A DNA stretch of 64,000 nucleotides from Aquibium sp. ELW1220 (lineage in GTDB: Bacteria > Pseudomonadota > Alphaproteobacteria > Rhizobiales > Rhizobiaceae), in the NCBI RefSeq assembly GCF_030398385.1, contig NZ_JAOAOQ010000014.1:76606-140605 (forward strand). The letters run 5' to 3'. Position numbers and translations under genes: made by a program. The stretch's first letter is position 1, and each line of letters opens with the position of its first letter. Positions 25,821 through 34,720 of this stretch are shown here, in pieces. The notes under the pieces were generated by a model. That model did no database searches. It was not told where the DNA came from and saw only the letters and a list, made by a program, of their open reading frames with translations.

Positions 25821-27282
25821 GATCGGTTCGCAGCACCTTGCCGTTGGCGTTGCGCGGCAGGGCATCGACGAGGATGAAGCGCCGCGGGCGCTTATCCGGC
25901 TGCAGTTCGATGCGGCAATGGGCGCTGAGATCGGCCTCGCCGATGCTGCCGTCGGTGACGACGAAGGCGGCGATCTCCTCGCCCAGTGCCGGATCGGGGT
26001 AGCCGACGACGGCAACGTCGCGGACGCCCGCACGCCGTGCGATCGCTCCCTCGACCTCGGCAGGGTGCACGTTCGCACCGCCGCGGATGATGAGATCGGA
26101 TGTGCGCCCGACGACCGTCAGGAAACCGTCTTCGCTCAGCCGCGCAAGGTCGCCGGTGTAGGCCCACCCGTCGCGGATTCGATCTCCGCCTTCGCGGTCG
26201 CGGCCGCGATAGAGGGTTTCGGCCATCCCGTGGCTGCGAACCCGCATGGCTCCGACCTCGCCGGCCGGAACCGCTCTTTCGTCGCCACCGATGATCTCGA
26301 CCCGCACGGTGGGCATGACGCGCCCTTCCGTGTCCGGCCTTTCCACGACGTCGTCGCCGGACAGGATCGACACCGTTCCGGAAACGCTCGACGAGAAGCA
26401 ATGGACGAAGCCGGGGGTCAGTCGTCTCCAGGCCCGCCGTTTTTCCTCGGGAGCCATGCCCGAGCCGCCGCAATAGAGCATCTTCAGTTCAGGAAAGAAG
26501 GGTACGGCGCCCTCTCCCGCCACGTCGAGCAATGCAGACACCGTCGCAGGAACGGCGAAGAGGAAGGTGACCTGCTCGCGGAGCACCCGCTCGGCAAGTT
26601 CACCGGCGCCGAAGGTCGGCGGATGGAACAGGACGGTGGCGCCGCGCAGGAGGTGCCCGAGGGTGTGGTGGCGCGACGCGGAGAAGGACAGGGGATAGGC
26701 GTTGAGGAACCGGGCGGCCATCGGATAATCGGACTCCAGCCCGTAGCCGAGACCACGCAGCAGGAGGGTCCGGTGGCTCATGACGATGCCCAGCGGCCGC
26801 GCCGTGGTGCCGGAGGTGAGCGAAACGACGGCCGGATGGAGGTCGGCGGTGGTGGGCGCTGGCACGTCGGAGGGCTGCCGCGCGACGCGTTCGGCAAAGG
26901 CACCGTCCCACACGAGCGAGGAATAGTCGCCGGCACCGAGATCCCGGTCCTCGAGCATAAGAGCGAGATCGAATTCCCCGACAAGACGCCCGCGCTCCTC
27001 GGCGCGGGTGCGGAAGTCGATCGGCACGGCCACCGCGTCGAGCATCCACAGCGCAAACAGGGCGGTCATGTTGTCGATACTGTCACGCAAAGCGATGCCG
27101 ACCTGGTCGCCGGCCGCCACCCCGTGCGAACGCAGTTCATGGGCAATCCGCGCCGATTCGGCCGCCAAGCCTTCGTAGCTCAGGCGGCGGGCGCCCTGCA
27201 CGAGCGCGACGCGATCGCGGTAGCGTCCCGCGAGACCTACGACCGTATCGGCCAGACTGGACTTTGAGTCCTCCTGGTTCAT
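25804..27282 (-). CDS. Adenylate-forming acyl-CoA/acyl-carrier ligase (AMP-binding)
   Basis: 492 aa, ANL superfamily. Motifs: LTSGTTARPLGIVMSH (A3-like; the usual Lys after Pro is Leu), YTGDLARLSEDGFLTVVGRTSDLIIRGGANVHPAEVE (A7-A8, residues about 380-416) and PRNANGKVLRTDLR (A10, catalytic Lys present). Activates a carboxylate to acyl-AMP and transfers it to CoA or to a carrier protein. Its 3' end overlaps that of the convergent carrier-thioesterase gene by 17 bp, suggesting an old association. It is upstream-adjacent to the aldo/keto reductase-RidA and Liv genes on the same strand, with a 136-bp gap. Confidence 0.92.
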   Translation of the reverse strand: MNQEDSKSSLADTVVGLAGRYRDRVALVQGARRLSYEGLAAESARIAHELRSHGVAAGDQVGIALRDSIDNMTALFALWMLDAVAVPIDFRTRAEERGRLVGEFDLALMLEDRDLGAGDYSSLVWDGAFAERVARQPSDVPAPTTADLHPAVVSLTSGTTARPLGIVMSHRTLLLRGLGYGLESDYPMAARFLNAYPLSFSASRHHTLGHLLRGATVLFHPPTFGAGELAERVLREQVTFLFAVPATVSALLDVAGEGAVPFFPELKMLYCGGSGMAPEEKRRAWRRLTPGFVHCFSSSVSGTVSILSGDDVVERPDTEGRVMPTVRVEIIGGDERAVPAGEVGAMRVRSHGMAETLYRGRDREGGDRIRDGWAYTGDLARLSEDGFLTVVGRTSDLIIRGGANVHPAEVEGAIARRAGVRDVAVVGYPDPALGEEIAAFVVTDGSIGEADLSAHCRIELQPDKRPRRFILVDALPRNANGKVLRTDLRTRL

Positions 27283-27418
27283 GAAACCGTCCCCCGCGTG
27301 TCCTTCCGGGACACGATGAACTCACCGTCTCCGCAGATCGCACGACACCGGCGTCGTGTCCATCCTGACGAACGGAACGGGGACTGGCATAGCCGGCGTG
27401 TAGTCGAAGCCCTTCGCC

Positions 27419-28882
27419 TCAGCCAGCGACGACCGCCTCCGCCTCGATCTCCACCTCGTAATCGCCGATGAGCGCTCCCACCTCGACGAGCGTGTTGGCG
27501 GGGAGGATGTCGCCGAAGACACGGCCGTGAGCGCGCGAGACCGGTTCCCACTTCGCGGCGTCACGAAGGTAGATCCGCGTCCGCACCACGTCTTCCATGC
27601 CGCCTCCGAGCGCATGGAGCGACGCGGCGATCTTGTCGAGGATGTAGGTCGTCTGCGCGCCCGGATCTCCGGGAGCGACGCAGCGGTCGGCGCCGTGGGT
27701 GGCCGTGGTGCCGGAGACGAGGATGCGGTCCCCCACCCGCACCGCGCGGCTGTAGCCGGCGATGCCTTCCCAGATGCTGCCCGACGAGGCACGCAGGCGG
27801 CCCGGGCGCCCGGGCACCTCGACCGCCTTGAAGACCGACGGGATCGAGCCGAGGTGGTGGGACAGGTCGCCGGAAGCGGTCAGGAACGGCGGGCGGCGGT
27901 ACTCGTCGCCGCAATCGCCGGGGATCGGCCGGGTGGCGGCGAAGGCCTCGGCGAGACGGGCGTGGTCCGCCCCGTCGAGCGCGAAGGAGAAGACCTTCAG
28001 ATTGTCGTCGCGGTGCTCGCTTTCGGTGATGCGTGCGCCGATGATGGCGGCGGCGACCGCCTCGTGTTCCAGCACCCAGCGCGTCGCGACGTTGGAGATC
28101 GAGACGGCATGCCTGCGGCCGATCTCGGCTGCGGCTCGCAGGATGGCCTGGAAGGCGTCCCAGCCCCCGGCCGTGTCGATGAAGCGCTTGTATTTGGACC
28201 GGCTCCAGTCGGGGATCGTCTCCGGCTCGGGGCGGCCCAGCCAGCGGTCCGACAGGAAGCCGCCGCACAGAGTGCCATAGGCGAAGAGCCTGACGCCGCT
28301 GCGCCGGCACAGCGCCGCGAGTTCGCCGGCGGCGCGGCGGTCGACGAGCGAGAAGGACACCTGGTTGCTGACCAGCGGGATACCGTCGGCGAGCGCCAGT
28401 TCCAGATGCGCGGCGTCGAAATTGGTGACGCCGATCTCGCCGATGAGGCCCTCGCGCCGCAGTTCAGTCATTGCGTGCAGCGCGTCGAGCCAGGCCGGGC
28501 GCTCGAAGGTCCACCAGTGGAACTGCAGCAGGTCGACCCGTTCGACGCCGAGCCTGTCGAGCCGTTCCTGAACGCCGCGGCGGACCACGTCCGGCGTCAT
28601 CGGGCCGGGTTCGGGGCACCATTTGGTCATGGCAACGGGACGGCCCTGGCCCGGATGGCGGGCGAGCAGCCGGCCGGCGATCAGTTCCGCGCTGCCGTAA
28701 TGGTCGGCCATGTCGAAGGTGTCGAAACCCGCGGCGGCATAGGCGTCGAGTGCGTCCGCTGCCCCGTCGAGTTCGAGCGGGGCGGCGTCCTTCTCGATGT
28801 CGGCGACCTGCCAGAGGCCGCAGACAAGCCGGCTGATGTCGAGCGAGCCGGCGAGCCGGGTGCGTTCGGGGCGTGTCTTCAT
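27419..28882 (-). CDS. Aldo/keto reductase fused to a RidA-family domain
   Basis: 487 aa, longer than either family alone. Residues about 8-330 are an aldo/keto reductase: catalytic tetrad in FDMADHYGSAE (Asp, Tyr), MTKWCPE (Lys) and LLQFHWW (His), with cofactor motifs AAAIIGARITES. Residues about 355-487 are a RidA/YjgF domain: YSRAVRVGDRILVSGTTATH, KIAASLHALGGGMEDVVRTRIYLRDAAKWEPVSRAHGRVFGDILPANTLVEV (with the conserved Arg) and a final VEIEAEAVVAG. RidA removes reactive enamine/imine intermediates, so the fusion suggests reduction linked to deamination of an amine. The start lies 1 nt after the livM stop, so it is the last gene of the transporter operon. Confidence 0.92.
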   Translation of the reverse strand: MKTRPERTRLAGSLDISRLVCGLWQVADIEKDAAPLELDGAADALDAYAAAGFDTFDMADHYGSAELIAGRLLARHPGQGRPVAMTKWCPEPGPMTPDVVRRGVQERLDRLGVERVDLLQFHWWTFERPAWLDALHAMTELRREGLIGEIGVTNFDAAHLELALADGIPLVSNQVSFSLVDRRAAGELAALCRRSGVRLFAYGTLCGGFLSDRWLGRPEPETIPDWSRSKYKRFIDTAGGWDAFQAILRAAAEIGRRHAVSISNVATRWVLEHEAVAAAIIGARITESEHRDDNLKVFSFALDGADHARLAEAFAATRPIPGDCGDEYRRPPFLTASGDLSHHLGSIPSVFKAVEVPGRPGRLRASSGSIWEGIAGYSRAVRVGDRILVSGTTATHGADRCVAPGDPGAQTTYILDKIAASLHALGGGMEDVVRTRIYLRDAAKWEPVSRAHGRVFGDILPANTLVEVGALIGDYEVEIEAEAVVAG

Positions 28883-28883
28883 G

Positions 28884-29876
28884 TCAGGTCTCGCTTTTGG
28901 TCGAAGGCGGGGGCGTGGCCGTTGGCGCGGCGCGCAGCACGTGGCGGGACATGATGCGCGCTTCGCCGAGGATGCCGCGCGGGCGCCACAAAAGGATGGC
29001 GCAGAGCGCCAGTCCGATCATGACGATCTGGAGAGAAGCCGCCCGTGCCTGCTGCTCGGCCGGAAACAGGCCGGCGACGGCGGAGGCCGACAGCGCCCAA
29101 ATGCCCCAGACGACGACGGCGCCGAGGATCGCGCCGCGGTTGTTGCCGGAACCGCCGACGATCAGCATCGCCCAGACCTGGAAGGTCAGGATCGGCTGGT
29201 AGTTGTCGGGGGCGATGTAGCCGATGAAATGCGCCTGTGTTGCGCCCGCCAGCCCCATGATGGCGCCGCCGAGCGCGAAGGCCTGCAGGCGAAAGCGAAC
29301 GGCACTCTTGCCCAGCGCCAGCGCCGCCGGTTCGTCCTCGCGGATGGCGCGCAGCACCCGGCCCCACGGGCTGCGGGCGAGATGTTCAAGCGCGAGGTAG
29401 AGCGCCAGGACGACTGCGGCGAGCAGCGCCAGATTGGCGAGGCTGAAGGCCACCGGCCGGTCGGCGAGGCCGGCAAAGGCGCGCGGGATGAAGCCGATGC
29501 CGAAGGGGCCGCCGGTGACGGACTGGAGGTTGAGGATGCACAGATGAATGGCGACGGCGGCGCCGAAGGTGGCGATCGCCAGATAGTCGGAGCGCAGGCG
29601 GATGGTCAGCGCGCCGACGAGGAAGGTCACGAAACCGGTGGCGACGGCCGCACCCAGCCAGCCGGCGGCGACCGGCAGACCGAAGCCGCCGAGATGGTCG
29701 GCGGTGGCCGGCGTGGTGAGCAGCGCCGAGACATAGGCGCCCACGGCGACGAAGCCTGCGATGCCGACGTTGAACAGCCCGGTCTGGCCCCACTGGACGT
29801 TGAGGCCGAGGCTGATGATGGCATAGGTGAGCGCGACCGAGAGGAAGAAGGCGCCGTAACTCAGGAGATCGATCAT
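28884..29876 (-). CDS. livM: Branched-chain amino acid-type ABC permease LivM
   Basis: 330 aa from ATG 29876. Multi-pass permease with the LivM signatures SLGLNVQWGQTGLFNVGIAGFVAVGAYV (residues about 22-49), LRSDYLAIATFGAAVAIHL, GRVLRAIREDEPAALALGKSAVRFRLQAFALGGAIMGLAGA (EAA-type loop contacting the ATPase) and VGGSGNNRGAILGA. A hydrophilic tail of about 25 residues follows the last TM. ATGA overlap with livH. Substrate may be an amino acid or other small amine or acid. Confidence 0.93.
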   Translation of the reverse strand: MIDLLSYGAFFLSVALTYAIISLGLNVQWGQTGLFNVGIAGFVAVGAYVSALLTTPATADHLGGFGLPVAAGWLGAAVATGFVTFLVGALTIRLRSDYLAIATFGAAVAIHLCILNLQSVTGGPFGIGFIPRAFAGLADRPVAFSLANLALLAAVVLALYLALEHLARSPWGRVLRAIREDEPAALALGKSAVRFRLQAFALGGAIMGLAGATQAHFIGYIAPDNYQPILTFQVWAMLIVGGSGNNRGAILGAVVVWGIWALSASAVAGLFPAEQQARAASLQIVMIGLALCAILLWRPRGILGEARIMSRHVLRAAPTATPPPSTKSET

Positions 29877-30784
29877 TCCGGTCTCCCGAACAGGCCGCGT
29901 GGGCGCAGCAGCAGGATCGCGACGAGGATGACGAAGGCGACGGCGGCGCGCCATTCGGCGCCGACCAGTTGCACCGTCATCGCCTCGGCGAGCCCGACGA
30001 TCAGCCCGGCGATCATCGCGCCCGGCACCGACCCGATGCCGCCGAGGATGGCGGCGGCGAAAAGCGGGAGCAGCAGATCGAGGCCCATCTGCGGGCGGAT
30101 CTGGACGAGCAGGCCGGACATGACGCCGGCGACGCAGGCAAGTCCTGCACCGAAGATCCAGACGGTGCGGATGACCATGCGCACGTCGATGCCGGCAATG
30201 CCGGCAAGCTGCCGGTTCTCGCTCACCGCCCGCATCGAGCGGCCGATGGCGGTGCGGGTCAGGAGCAGGTGGATGGCGACGACGAGGATGGCTGCGAGGC
30301 CGAGCGCCAGAAGCTGGTCCGGCGTCGCGCGCAGGCCGCCTCCGAGCGGGCGGGCGATCTGCAAGGCGCTGGTGAAATACATGGGCTTGGAAGTGAAGAT
30401 GAACTCGAGCAGGCTGCGCAGCGTCAGCGCCGCACCGAAGCTCGCCATCACCAGGATGATGACGGCGCTGCCGCGATGGCGCAGCGGGCCGAACAGCAGG
30501 GCATCGACGACGAGCGCGAGCGCGGCCGTGAGCGCGATGCCGGCCACCAGCGCGACCGGCAGCGTCCAGCCGAAGGAAAACGGGCCGAGGGGGCTTGCCG
30601 GGCCGCCGGCGAGGAAGCCAAGCCCGCTCGCCACCGCGAGCACGAGATAGGCGCCCCAGGACAGGAACTCGCCATGGGCGAAGTTGGAGAAGCGCAGGAT
30701 GGAATAGGTCAGCGTAATGCCGATGGCGCCGAGCCCGATCATGGCGCCGGCCACCAGCCCGTCCATCAGCACCTGCGGGGTCAT
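29873..30784 (-). CDS. livH: Branched-chain amino acid-type ABC permease LivH
   Basis: 303 aa. Permease with MDGLVAGAMIGLGAIGITLTYSILRFSNFAHGEFLSWGAYL (residues about 7-47), the LivH start pattern, TAIGRSMRAVSENRQLAGIAGIDV (coupling loop) and AAILGGIGSVPGAMIAGLIVG. Eight or so TM segments. Start overlaps livF stop by ATGA, and its end overlaps livM by ATGA, so translation is coupled. Confidence 0.94.
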   Translation of the reverse strand: MTPQVLMDGLVAGAMIGLGAIGITLTYSILRFSNFAHGEFLSWGAYLVLAVASGLGFLAGGPASPLGPFSFGWTLPVALVAGIALTAALALVVDALLFGPLRHRGSAVIILVMASFGAALTLRSLLEFIFTSKPMYFTSALQIARPLGGGLRATPDQLLALGLAAILVVAIHLLLTRTAIGRSMRAVSENRQLAGIAGIDVRMVIRTVWIFGAGLACVAGVMSGLLVQIRPQMGLDLLLPLFAAAILGGIGSVPGAMIAGLIVGLAEAMTVQLVGAEWRAAVAFVILVAILLLRPRGLFGRPE

Positions 30785-31539
30785 CGGCGTGCCTCCGCCG
30801 GCCGGTGCCGCGATCCGAGGTAGAGTTCGGCCACCACGGCGTCGTCGCCGAGCGTCCGCGCATCCCCTTCCAGACGCACCTCGCCCTCGACGAGGACGAT
30901 GGCGCGGTCGGCGATGGCGAGTGCCGCCTTGACGTTCTGCTCGACCAGGACGGTCGTCACGCCCGCGGCGTTGATGGCCTTCAGGTTGGCGAAGACGTCC
31001 TGCACGACTTTCGGCGCGAGGCCGGCCGAGGGCTCGTCGAGGATCAGGACCGAGGGCTCGACGATCAGCGCGCGCGCGACTGCAAGCATCTGCCGCTGAC
31101 CGCCCGACAACTGCCCGGCGCGCAGCGCCTTCAGGCGCGCGAGATCCGGGAACATGGCGTAGAGGTCGGCGATGCGTCCGGCGCGCCGTTCCCTCGGCAG
31201 CACCTGCGCCGCCACGAGCAGGTTCTCGTGGATGGTCATTGTGGTGAAGACGTTCTCGGTCTGCGGCACGAAGGCGAGGCCGTGGCGGACGCGCAGATGC
31301 GGCGGCATGGCGGTCAGGTCGGCGCCGTCGTGCAGGATGGCGCCGGAATGGACCGGCACGAGGCCGGCGATGGTCTTGACCAGCGTCGACTTGCCCGCCC
31401 CGTTCGGCCCGAGCAGCAGCAGGAACTCGCCTTTCGTCACCTGAAGATCGACGCCGCGCACGATCGGCAGGTCGGGCTCGTAGCCGGAGACGAGCGCTCG
31501 GGTGGCCAGCACGATCGCGGCGTCGGAGACGGGCGTCAT
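30781..31539 (-). CDS. livF: Branched-chain amino acid-type ABC ATPase LivF
   Basis: 252 aa from ATG 31539. Walker A LGPNGAGKSTLVKTIAG (residues about 40-56), Q loop PQTENVFTTMTIHENL, signature LSGGQRQMLAVARALI, Walker B SVLILDEPSAGLAP, H-loop region VLVEQNVKAALAIADRAIVL, in which the LivF-type QN replaces the usual His. Start overlaps livG stop by ATGA. Confidence 0.95.
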   Translation of the reverse strand: MTPVSDAAIVLATRALVSGYEPDLPIVRGVDLQVTKGEFLLLLGPNGAGKSTLVKTIAGLVPVHSGAILHDGADLTAMPPHLRVRHGLAFVPQTENVFTTMTIHENLLVAAQVLPRERRAGRIADLYAMFPDLARLKALRAGQLSGGQRQMLAVARALIVEPSVLILDEPSAGLAPKVVQDVFANLKAINAAGVTTVLVEQNVKAALAIADRAIVLVEGEVRLEGDARTLGDDAVVAELYLGSRHRPAEARR

Positions 31540-32342
31540 GCGACGTCTCCCAGATAGGCGGCGATGACGGCGGGGTCGCGGGCGATCTCGGCCGGCGGAC
31601 CTTCGGCCAGCAGCCTGCCCGACGCCATTACCACCGCACGGCTGCAGAGCCGGGCAACCATGTCCATGTTGTGCTCGATGAGGAGGATCGTCTTGCCGGC
31701 ACCGTTGAGAGCGACGATGCGGTCGATCAGCAGTTCGAGCAGCACGGGGTTGACGCCTGCGGCCGGCTCGTCGAGCAGGATCACCTGCGGATCGGCCATC
31801 AGGATGCGCGCCAGTTCGAGCAGCTTGCGCTGGCCGCCCGACAGCACCCGGGCCGGCTCGAGCGCCAGCCGGTCCAGCGTGACGAAGGCGAGGAGGTCGC
31901 GCGCCTTGTCGACGGCGGCCTTTTCCTGTGCGGCCACGCGGCCGGGAGCGAGGAAGTTCATCCACATCCGTTCCCCGAGCTGGCCCTGCGCGCCGGCGAG
32001 GACGTTTTCGAGGACGGACATGTCGGCGAAGGGCCGCGGGATCTGGAAGGTGCGGCCGACGCCACGGCCGATCCGCCGCTCCGGCCCCTCGCCCCGCACA
32101 TCGACGCCTCCGACGTGAATGGAACCGGCATCAGGCTGGAGGCTGCCGGCGATCAAGTTGAACATCGTCGTCTTGCCGGCGCCGTTGGGACCGATCAGCG
32201 CGACCATCTCGCCGCGGGCAAGGGACAGCGACATGCCGTCGACGGCGCGCAGGCCTCCGAACGCCTTCACGAGGTCGGCGGCCTCGATCACCAGGCCCCC
32301 TTCCCGCGCCGATGCCTGCATGGAGCCGTGCCGCGATCGCAT
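31536..32342 (-). CDS. livG: Branched-chain amino acid-type ABC ATPase LivG
   Basis: 268 aa if started at ATG 32342, which has AAGG 6 nt upstream; in-frame alternatives are GTG 32366, ATG 32348 and ATG 32321. Walker A IGPNGAGKTTMFNLIAG, LivG-type RTFQIPRPFADMSVLENVLAGAQ, signature LSGGQRKLLELARILM, Walker B QVILLDEPAAGVNP and H-loop LLIEHNMDMV. First gene of the livGFHM-AKR/RidA operon, divergent from the GntR gene. Confidence 0.93.
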   Translation of the reverse strand: MRSRHGSMQASAREGGLVIEAADLVKAFGGLRAVDGMSLSLARGEMVALIGPNGAGKTTMFNLIAGSLQPDAGSIHVGGVDVRGEGPERRIGRGVGRTFQIPRPFADMSVLENVLAGAQGQLGERMWMNFLAPGRVAAQEKAAVDKARDLLAFVTLDRLALEPARVLSGGQRKLLELARILMADPQVILLDEPAAGVNPVLLELLIDRIVALNGAGKTILLIEHNMDMVARLCSRAVVMASGRLLAEGPPAEIARDPAVIAAYLGDVA

Positions 32343-32384
32343 AAGCATCCTTCGAGCGATGATCACAAATCTTCGATGTCTGAT

Positions 32385-32396
32385 CTTTGATCAAAG
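32385..32396. promoter_or_regulatory. Palindrome CTTTGATCAAAG, putative GntR operator
   Basis: A perfect 12-bp palindrome in the 118-bp divergent region between livG and the GntR gene, in an AT-rich stretch (TCAAAGTATATTGACCATC) that stands out from the GC-rich surroundings and may also contain promoter elements. Assigned to the adjacent GntR regulator by position only. Confidence 0.5.
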
Positions 32397-32460
32397 TATA
32401 TTGACCATCGGCGGGGTCGCAAGATAGAAAATGCGGACAGGCCGGAACGAGGCATGCGCC

Positions 32461-33237
32461 ATGGCTGACGACAGACCGGACAGATCCCTATCGATTGCTT
32501 CCCGCAAGGATGGCGGACAGGAGCGTGGTCCGCGCGGCGTGCTCGGCCCCATCGTGCGGGATTCCCTCCAGGAGCGAGTCTATCGTGAGCTGCGCGGCTC
32601 GCTGATCCATGGCGTCTTCGACGCCGGCGAAATCCTGCGCATCCAGGACCTGGCCGACACGCTGCAGACGAGCACCATGCCGGTGCGCGAGGCGCTGGCA
32701 CGGCTGGTCTCCGAACAGGCGCTGGAGGCGCTGCCCAGCCGCTCCGTGCGCGTACCGATCATCACCCGCGAACGGCTCGACGACCTCGCCCGCGCCCGCG
32801 TGCTGGTGGAAGGCGAACTCGTGCGCCTGGCGATCGGACGGCTGACGGCTTCGGATTTCGCGCGCATCCGCGACCTGACGCGCGCCTGTGAGGCGGCCTT
32901 CGGCGGGACGGCACCCGACAAGGCGCAGGCGACGTCCGAGCTCAATCACGCTTTCCATTTCGCGATCTACGGCGCGGCGGGCTCGGCCGTGCTGCTTCCG
33001 ATCGTCGAGAGCCTTTGGCTTCAATCGGGACCCTATGTGCGCGTGGCGGCCAGGGTCTACCAGGACAATCGGGAATTCTCCGCCGTGCATCATCACTGGG
33101 AACTGATCGAGGCCCTGGAGAGCGGCGACGCGAAGGCTGCGCTGACGGCACTGACCGACGACATCACGCAGTCCTTCAACCTGATCCGCGGGCGGCTGGA
33201 CGCCGAAGCGCTGGCGCGAAAGGCCGCCAATGGCTGA
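32461..33237 (+). CDS. GntR family regulator (FadR/FCD subfamily)
   Basis: 258 aa from ATG 32461, preceded by ACGAGG; ATG 32431 would add 10 residues. wHTH: IVRDSLQERVYRELRGSLIHGVFDAGEILRIQDLADTLQTSTMPVREALARLVSEQALE (residues about 30-88), then an all-helical FCD ligand domain with ARVLVEGELVRLAIGR, HAFHFAIYGAAGSAVLLPIVESLWLQSGPYV and HHHWELIEALESGDAKAA (metal-binding His region). Likely regulator of the divergent liv operon and of the downstream genes. Its stop overlaps the next gene. Confidence 0.93.
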   Translation: MADDRPDRSLSIASRKDGGQERGPRGVLGPIVRDSLQERVYRELRGSLIHGVFDAGEILRIQDLADTLQTSTMPVREALARLVSEQALEALPSRSVRVPIITRERLDDLARARVLVEGELVRLAIGRLTASDFARIRDLTRACEAAFGGTAPDKAQATSELNHAFHFAIYGAAGSAVLLPIVESLWLQSGPYVRVAARVYQDNREFSAVHHHWELIEALESGDAKAALTALTDDITQSFNLIRGRLDAEALARKAANG

Positions 33238-33580
33238 GGCGCGGGACGACAGCTTCGAGCTTTACGACCTGCGCGTCGAGGTGGTGGCCCCGGAAGGCGG
33301 ACCGATCCTGTGCGGCGCGACGGTGGGCGACCATTTCGAGCTTCGCGGCGAGATGCTGCATCTGCCCCCCGGCCAGGGCATCTCGATCTATTCGCTGGCC
33401 TCAGTACTGCCGCTGCTGGCGGCCAAGCAGCGGCCGACGCATCCCAACGACTGGATGACGACAGACGCCGAGATCGCCTGCCCGGATCCGAACTGCTCGA
33501 CGCGCCTGCGCATATCGCGGACCGGGCTGCGCCGCTTCAGCCACGCCGAAACCACGCTCGTTCCCCTGCCCGACCGATGA
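33230..33580 (+). CDS. TIGR04076 family-like protein
   Basis: 116 aa. Pattern of the TIGR04076 family: LRVEVVAPEGGPILCGATVGDHFELRGEMLHLPPG (first half, with the short C-x-x-x-x-G-D segment), ISIYSLASVLPLLAAKQRP (family: LASLLPYLTA) and AEIACPDPNCSTRLRISR (family: CPDP). Function of the family is not established; its Cys residues may bind metal. Translationally coupled: its ATG lies inside the end of the GntR gene (8-nt overlap) and the second aldo/keto reductase gene follows after 4 nt. Confidence 0.8.
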   Translation: MAEARDDSFELYDLRVEVVAPEGGPILCGATVGDHFELRGEMLHLPPGQGISIYSLASVLPLLAAKQRPTHPNDWMTTDAEIACPDPNCSTRLRISRTGLRRFSHAETTLVPLPDR

Positions 33581-33584
33581 GGCC

Positions 33585-34637
33585 ATGATGCAGTCCTTCG
33601 AACTCGCGCCCGGCTATTTCATCTCGCGGATCATCCGCGGCGGCTGGCAGATGGCCGGCGGACACGGAGCGATCGACGCGGCGACGGCGGTGGAGGACAT
33701 GGTGGCCTTCGCCGACGGCGGCATCGTCACCTTCGACTGCGCCGACATCTACACCGGCGTGGAAGACCTGATCGGCCGTTTCCGGATGCGCTACGGCGAC
33801 CTGCGGGGAGCCGAGGCGCTTCATTCCGTGCACGTCCACACCAAATGCGTGCCCGACCTCGACCTGCTTCACCGCATCCGCAAGGCGGACGTCGAGGCGA
33901 TCATCGACCAGTCGCTGCGTCGCCTGCGCACGGAGCGGCTCGACCTCGTGCAGTTCCACTGGTGGGACTACGATGCGCCGAAATGGCTGGACGTCGCCGG
34001 ATGGCTGGCCGAACTGCGGCAGGCCGGCAAGATCGCCAATCTCGGCGGCACGAATTTCGACACCGAGCACATGGCGGCGATCGCCGATTCGGGCGTGCCG
34101 CTCGTCTCCATGCAGGTGCAGTATTCGCTGCTCGACCGGCGCCCGGAGAAGGCGATGCTTGCGGCGGCGGCTTCGCGCGGCATCTCGCTGCTCTGCTACG
34201 GCACGGTCGCGGGTGGCTTCCTGTCCGACCGCTGGCTGGGCGCGGCCGAGCCGGCCGAGCCGCTCGAGAACCGCTCGCTCACCAAGTACAAGCTGATCAT
34301 CGACGATGCCGGCGGCTGGGACTGGTTCCAGGCGCTGCTGCGGGCGCTGCGCCAAGTGGCGGACCGGCACGGCAGCGACATCGCGACCGTGGCGAGCGCG
34401 GCGATGCTGGCGCGGCCAAGCGTGGCCGCCGTCATCGTCGGCGCGCGCAACCGGTCGCATCTCGCGGCCAATCGCGCCATCTCGGACATGACCCTGACGG
34501 ACCGGGACCATGAAGGGATCAACGCCGTGCTGTCCGCTGCCCGGGAACTCTCGGGCGACGTCTACACGCTTGAACGCGACCGCACCGGGCGGCACGGATC
34601 GATCATGAAATACAACCTCAACAAGGGGGCTGCCTGA
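33585..34637 (+). CDS. Aldo/keto reductase
   Basis: 350 aa. Catalytic tetrad: FDCADIYTGVE (Asp, Tyr), VHTKCVPD (Lys), LDLVQFHWWDYDAP (His); cofactor region with AAVIVGARNRSHLAAN. Clearly paralogous to the N-terminal part of the fused aldo/keto reductase at 27419-28882: shared FHWW, SLLDRR / SLVDRR, YGT-x-x-GGFLSDRWLG. The pair sits on both sides of the Liv transporter genes, so both probably act on the imported compound or its product. Two adjacent ATG codons (33585, 33588) are possible starts. Confidence 0.92.
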   Translation: MMQSFELAPGYFISRIIRGGWQMAGGHGAIDAATAVEDMVAFADGGIVTFDCADIYTGVEDLIGRFRMRYGDLRGAEALHSVHVHTKCVPDLDLLHRIRKADVEAIIDQSLRRLRTERLDLVQFHWWDYDAPKWLDVAGWLAELRQAGKIANLGGTNFDTEHMAAIADSGVPLVSMQVQYSLLDRRPEKAMLAAAASRGISLLCYGTVAGGFLSDRWLGAAEPAEPLENRSLTKYKLIIDDAGGWDWFQALLRALRQVADRHGSDIATVASAAMLARPSVAAVIVGARNRSHLAANRAISDMTLTDRDHEGINAVLSAARELSGDVYTLERDRTGRHGSIMKYNLNKGAA

Positions 34638-34720
34638 CAGTTCGGCAGGTCGGGCGCTCGTTGCACTCAGCCGAATCCAAGCGTGGCGCCTGGCGCCAGT
34701 CAAAAAGAGGGAGAACAACA

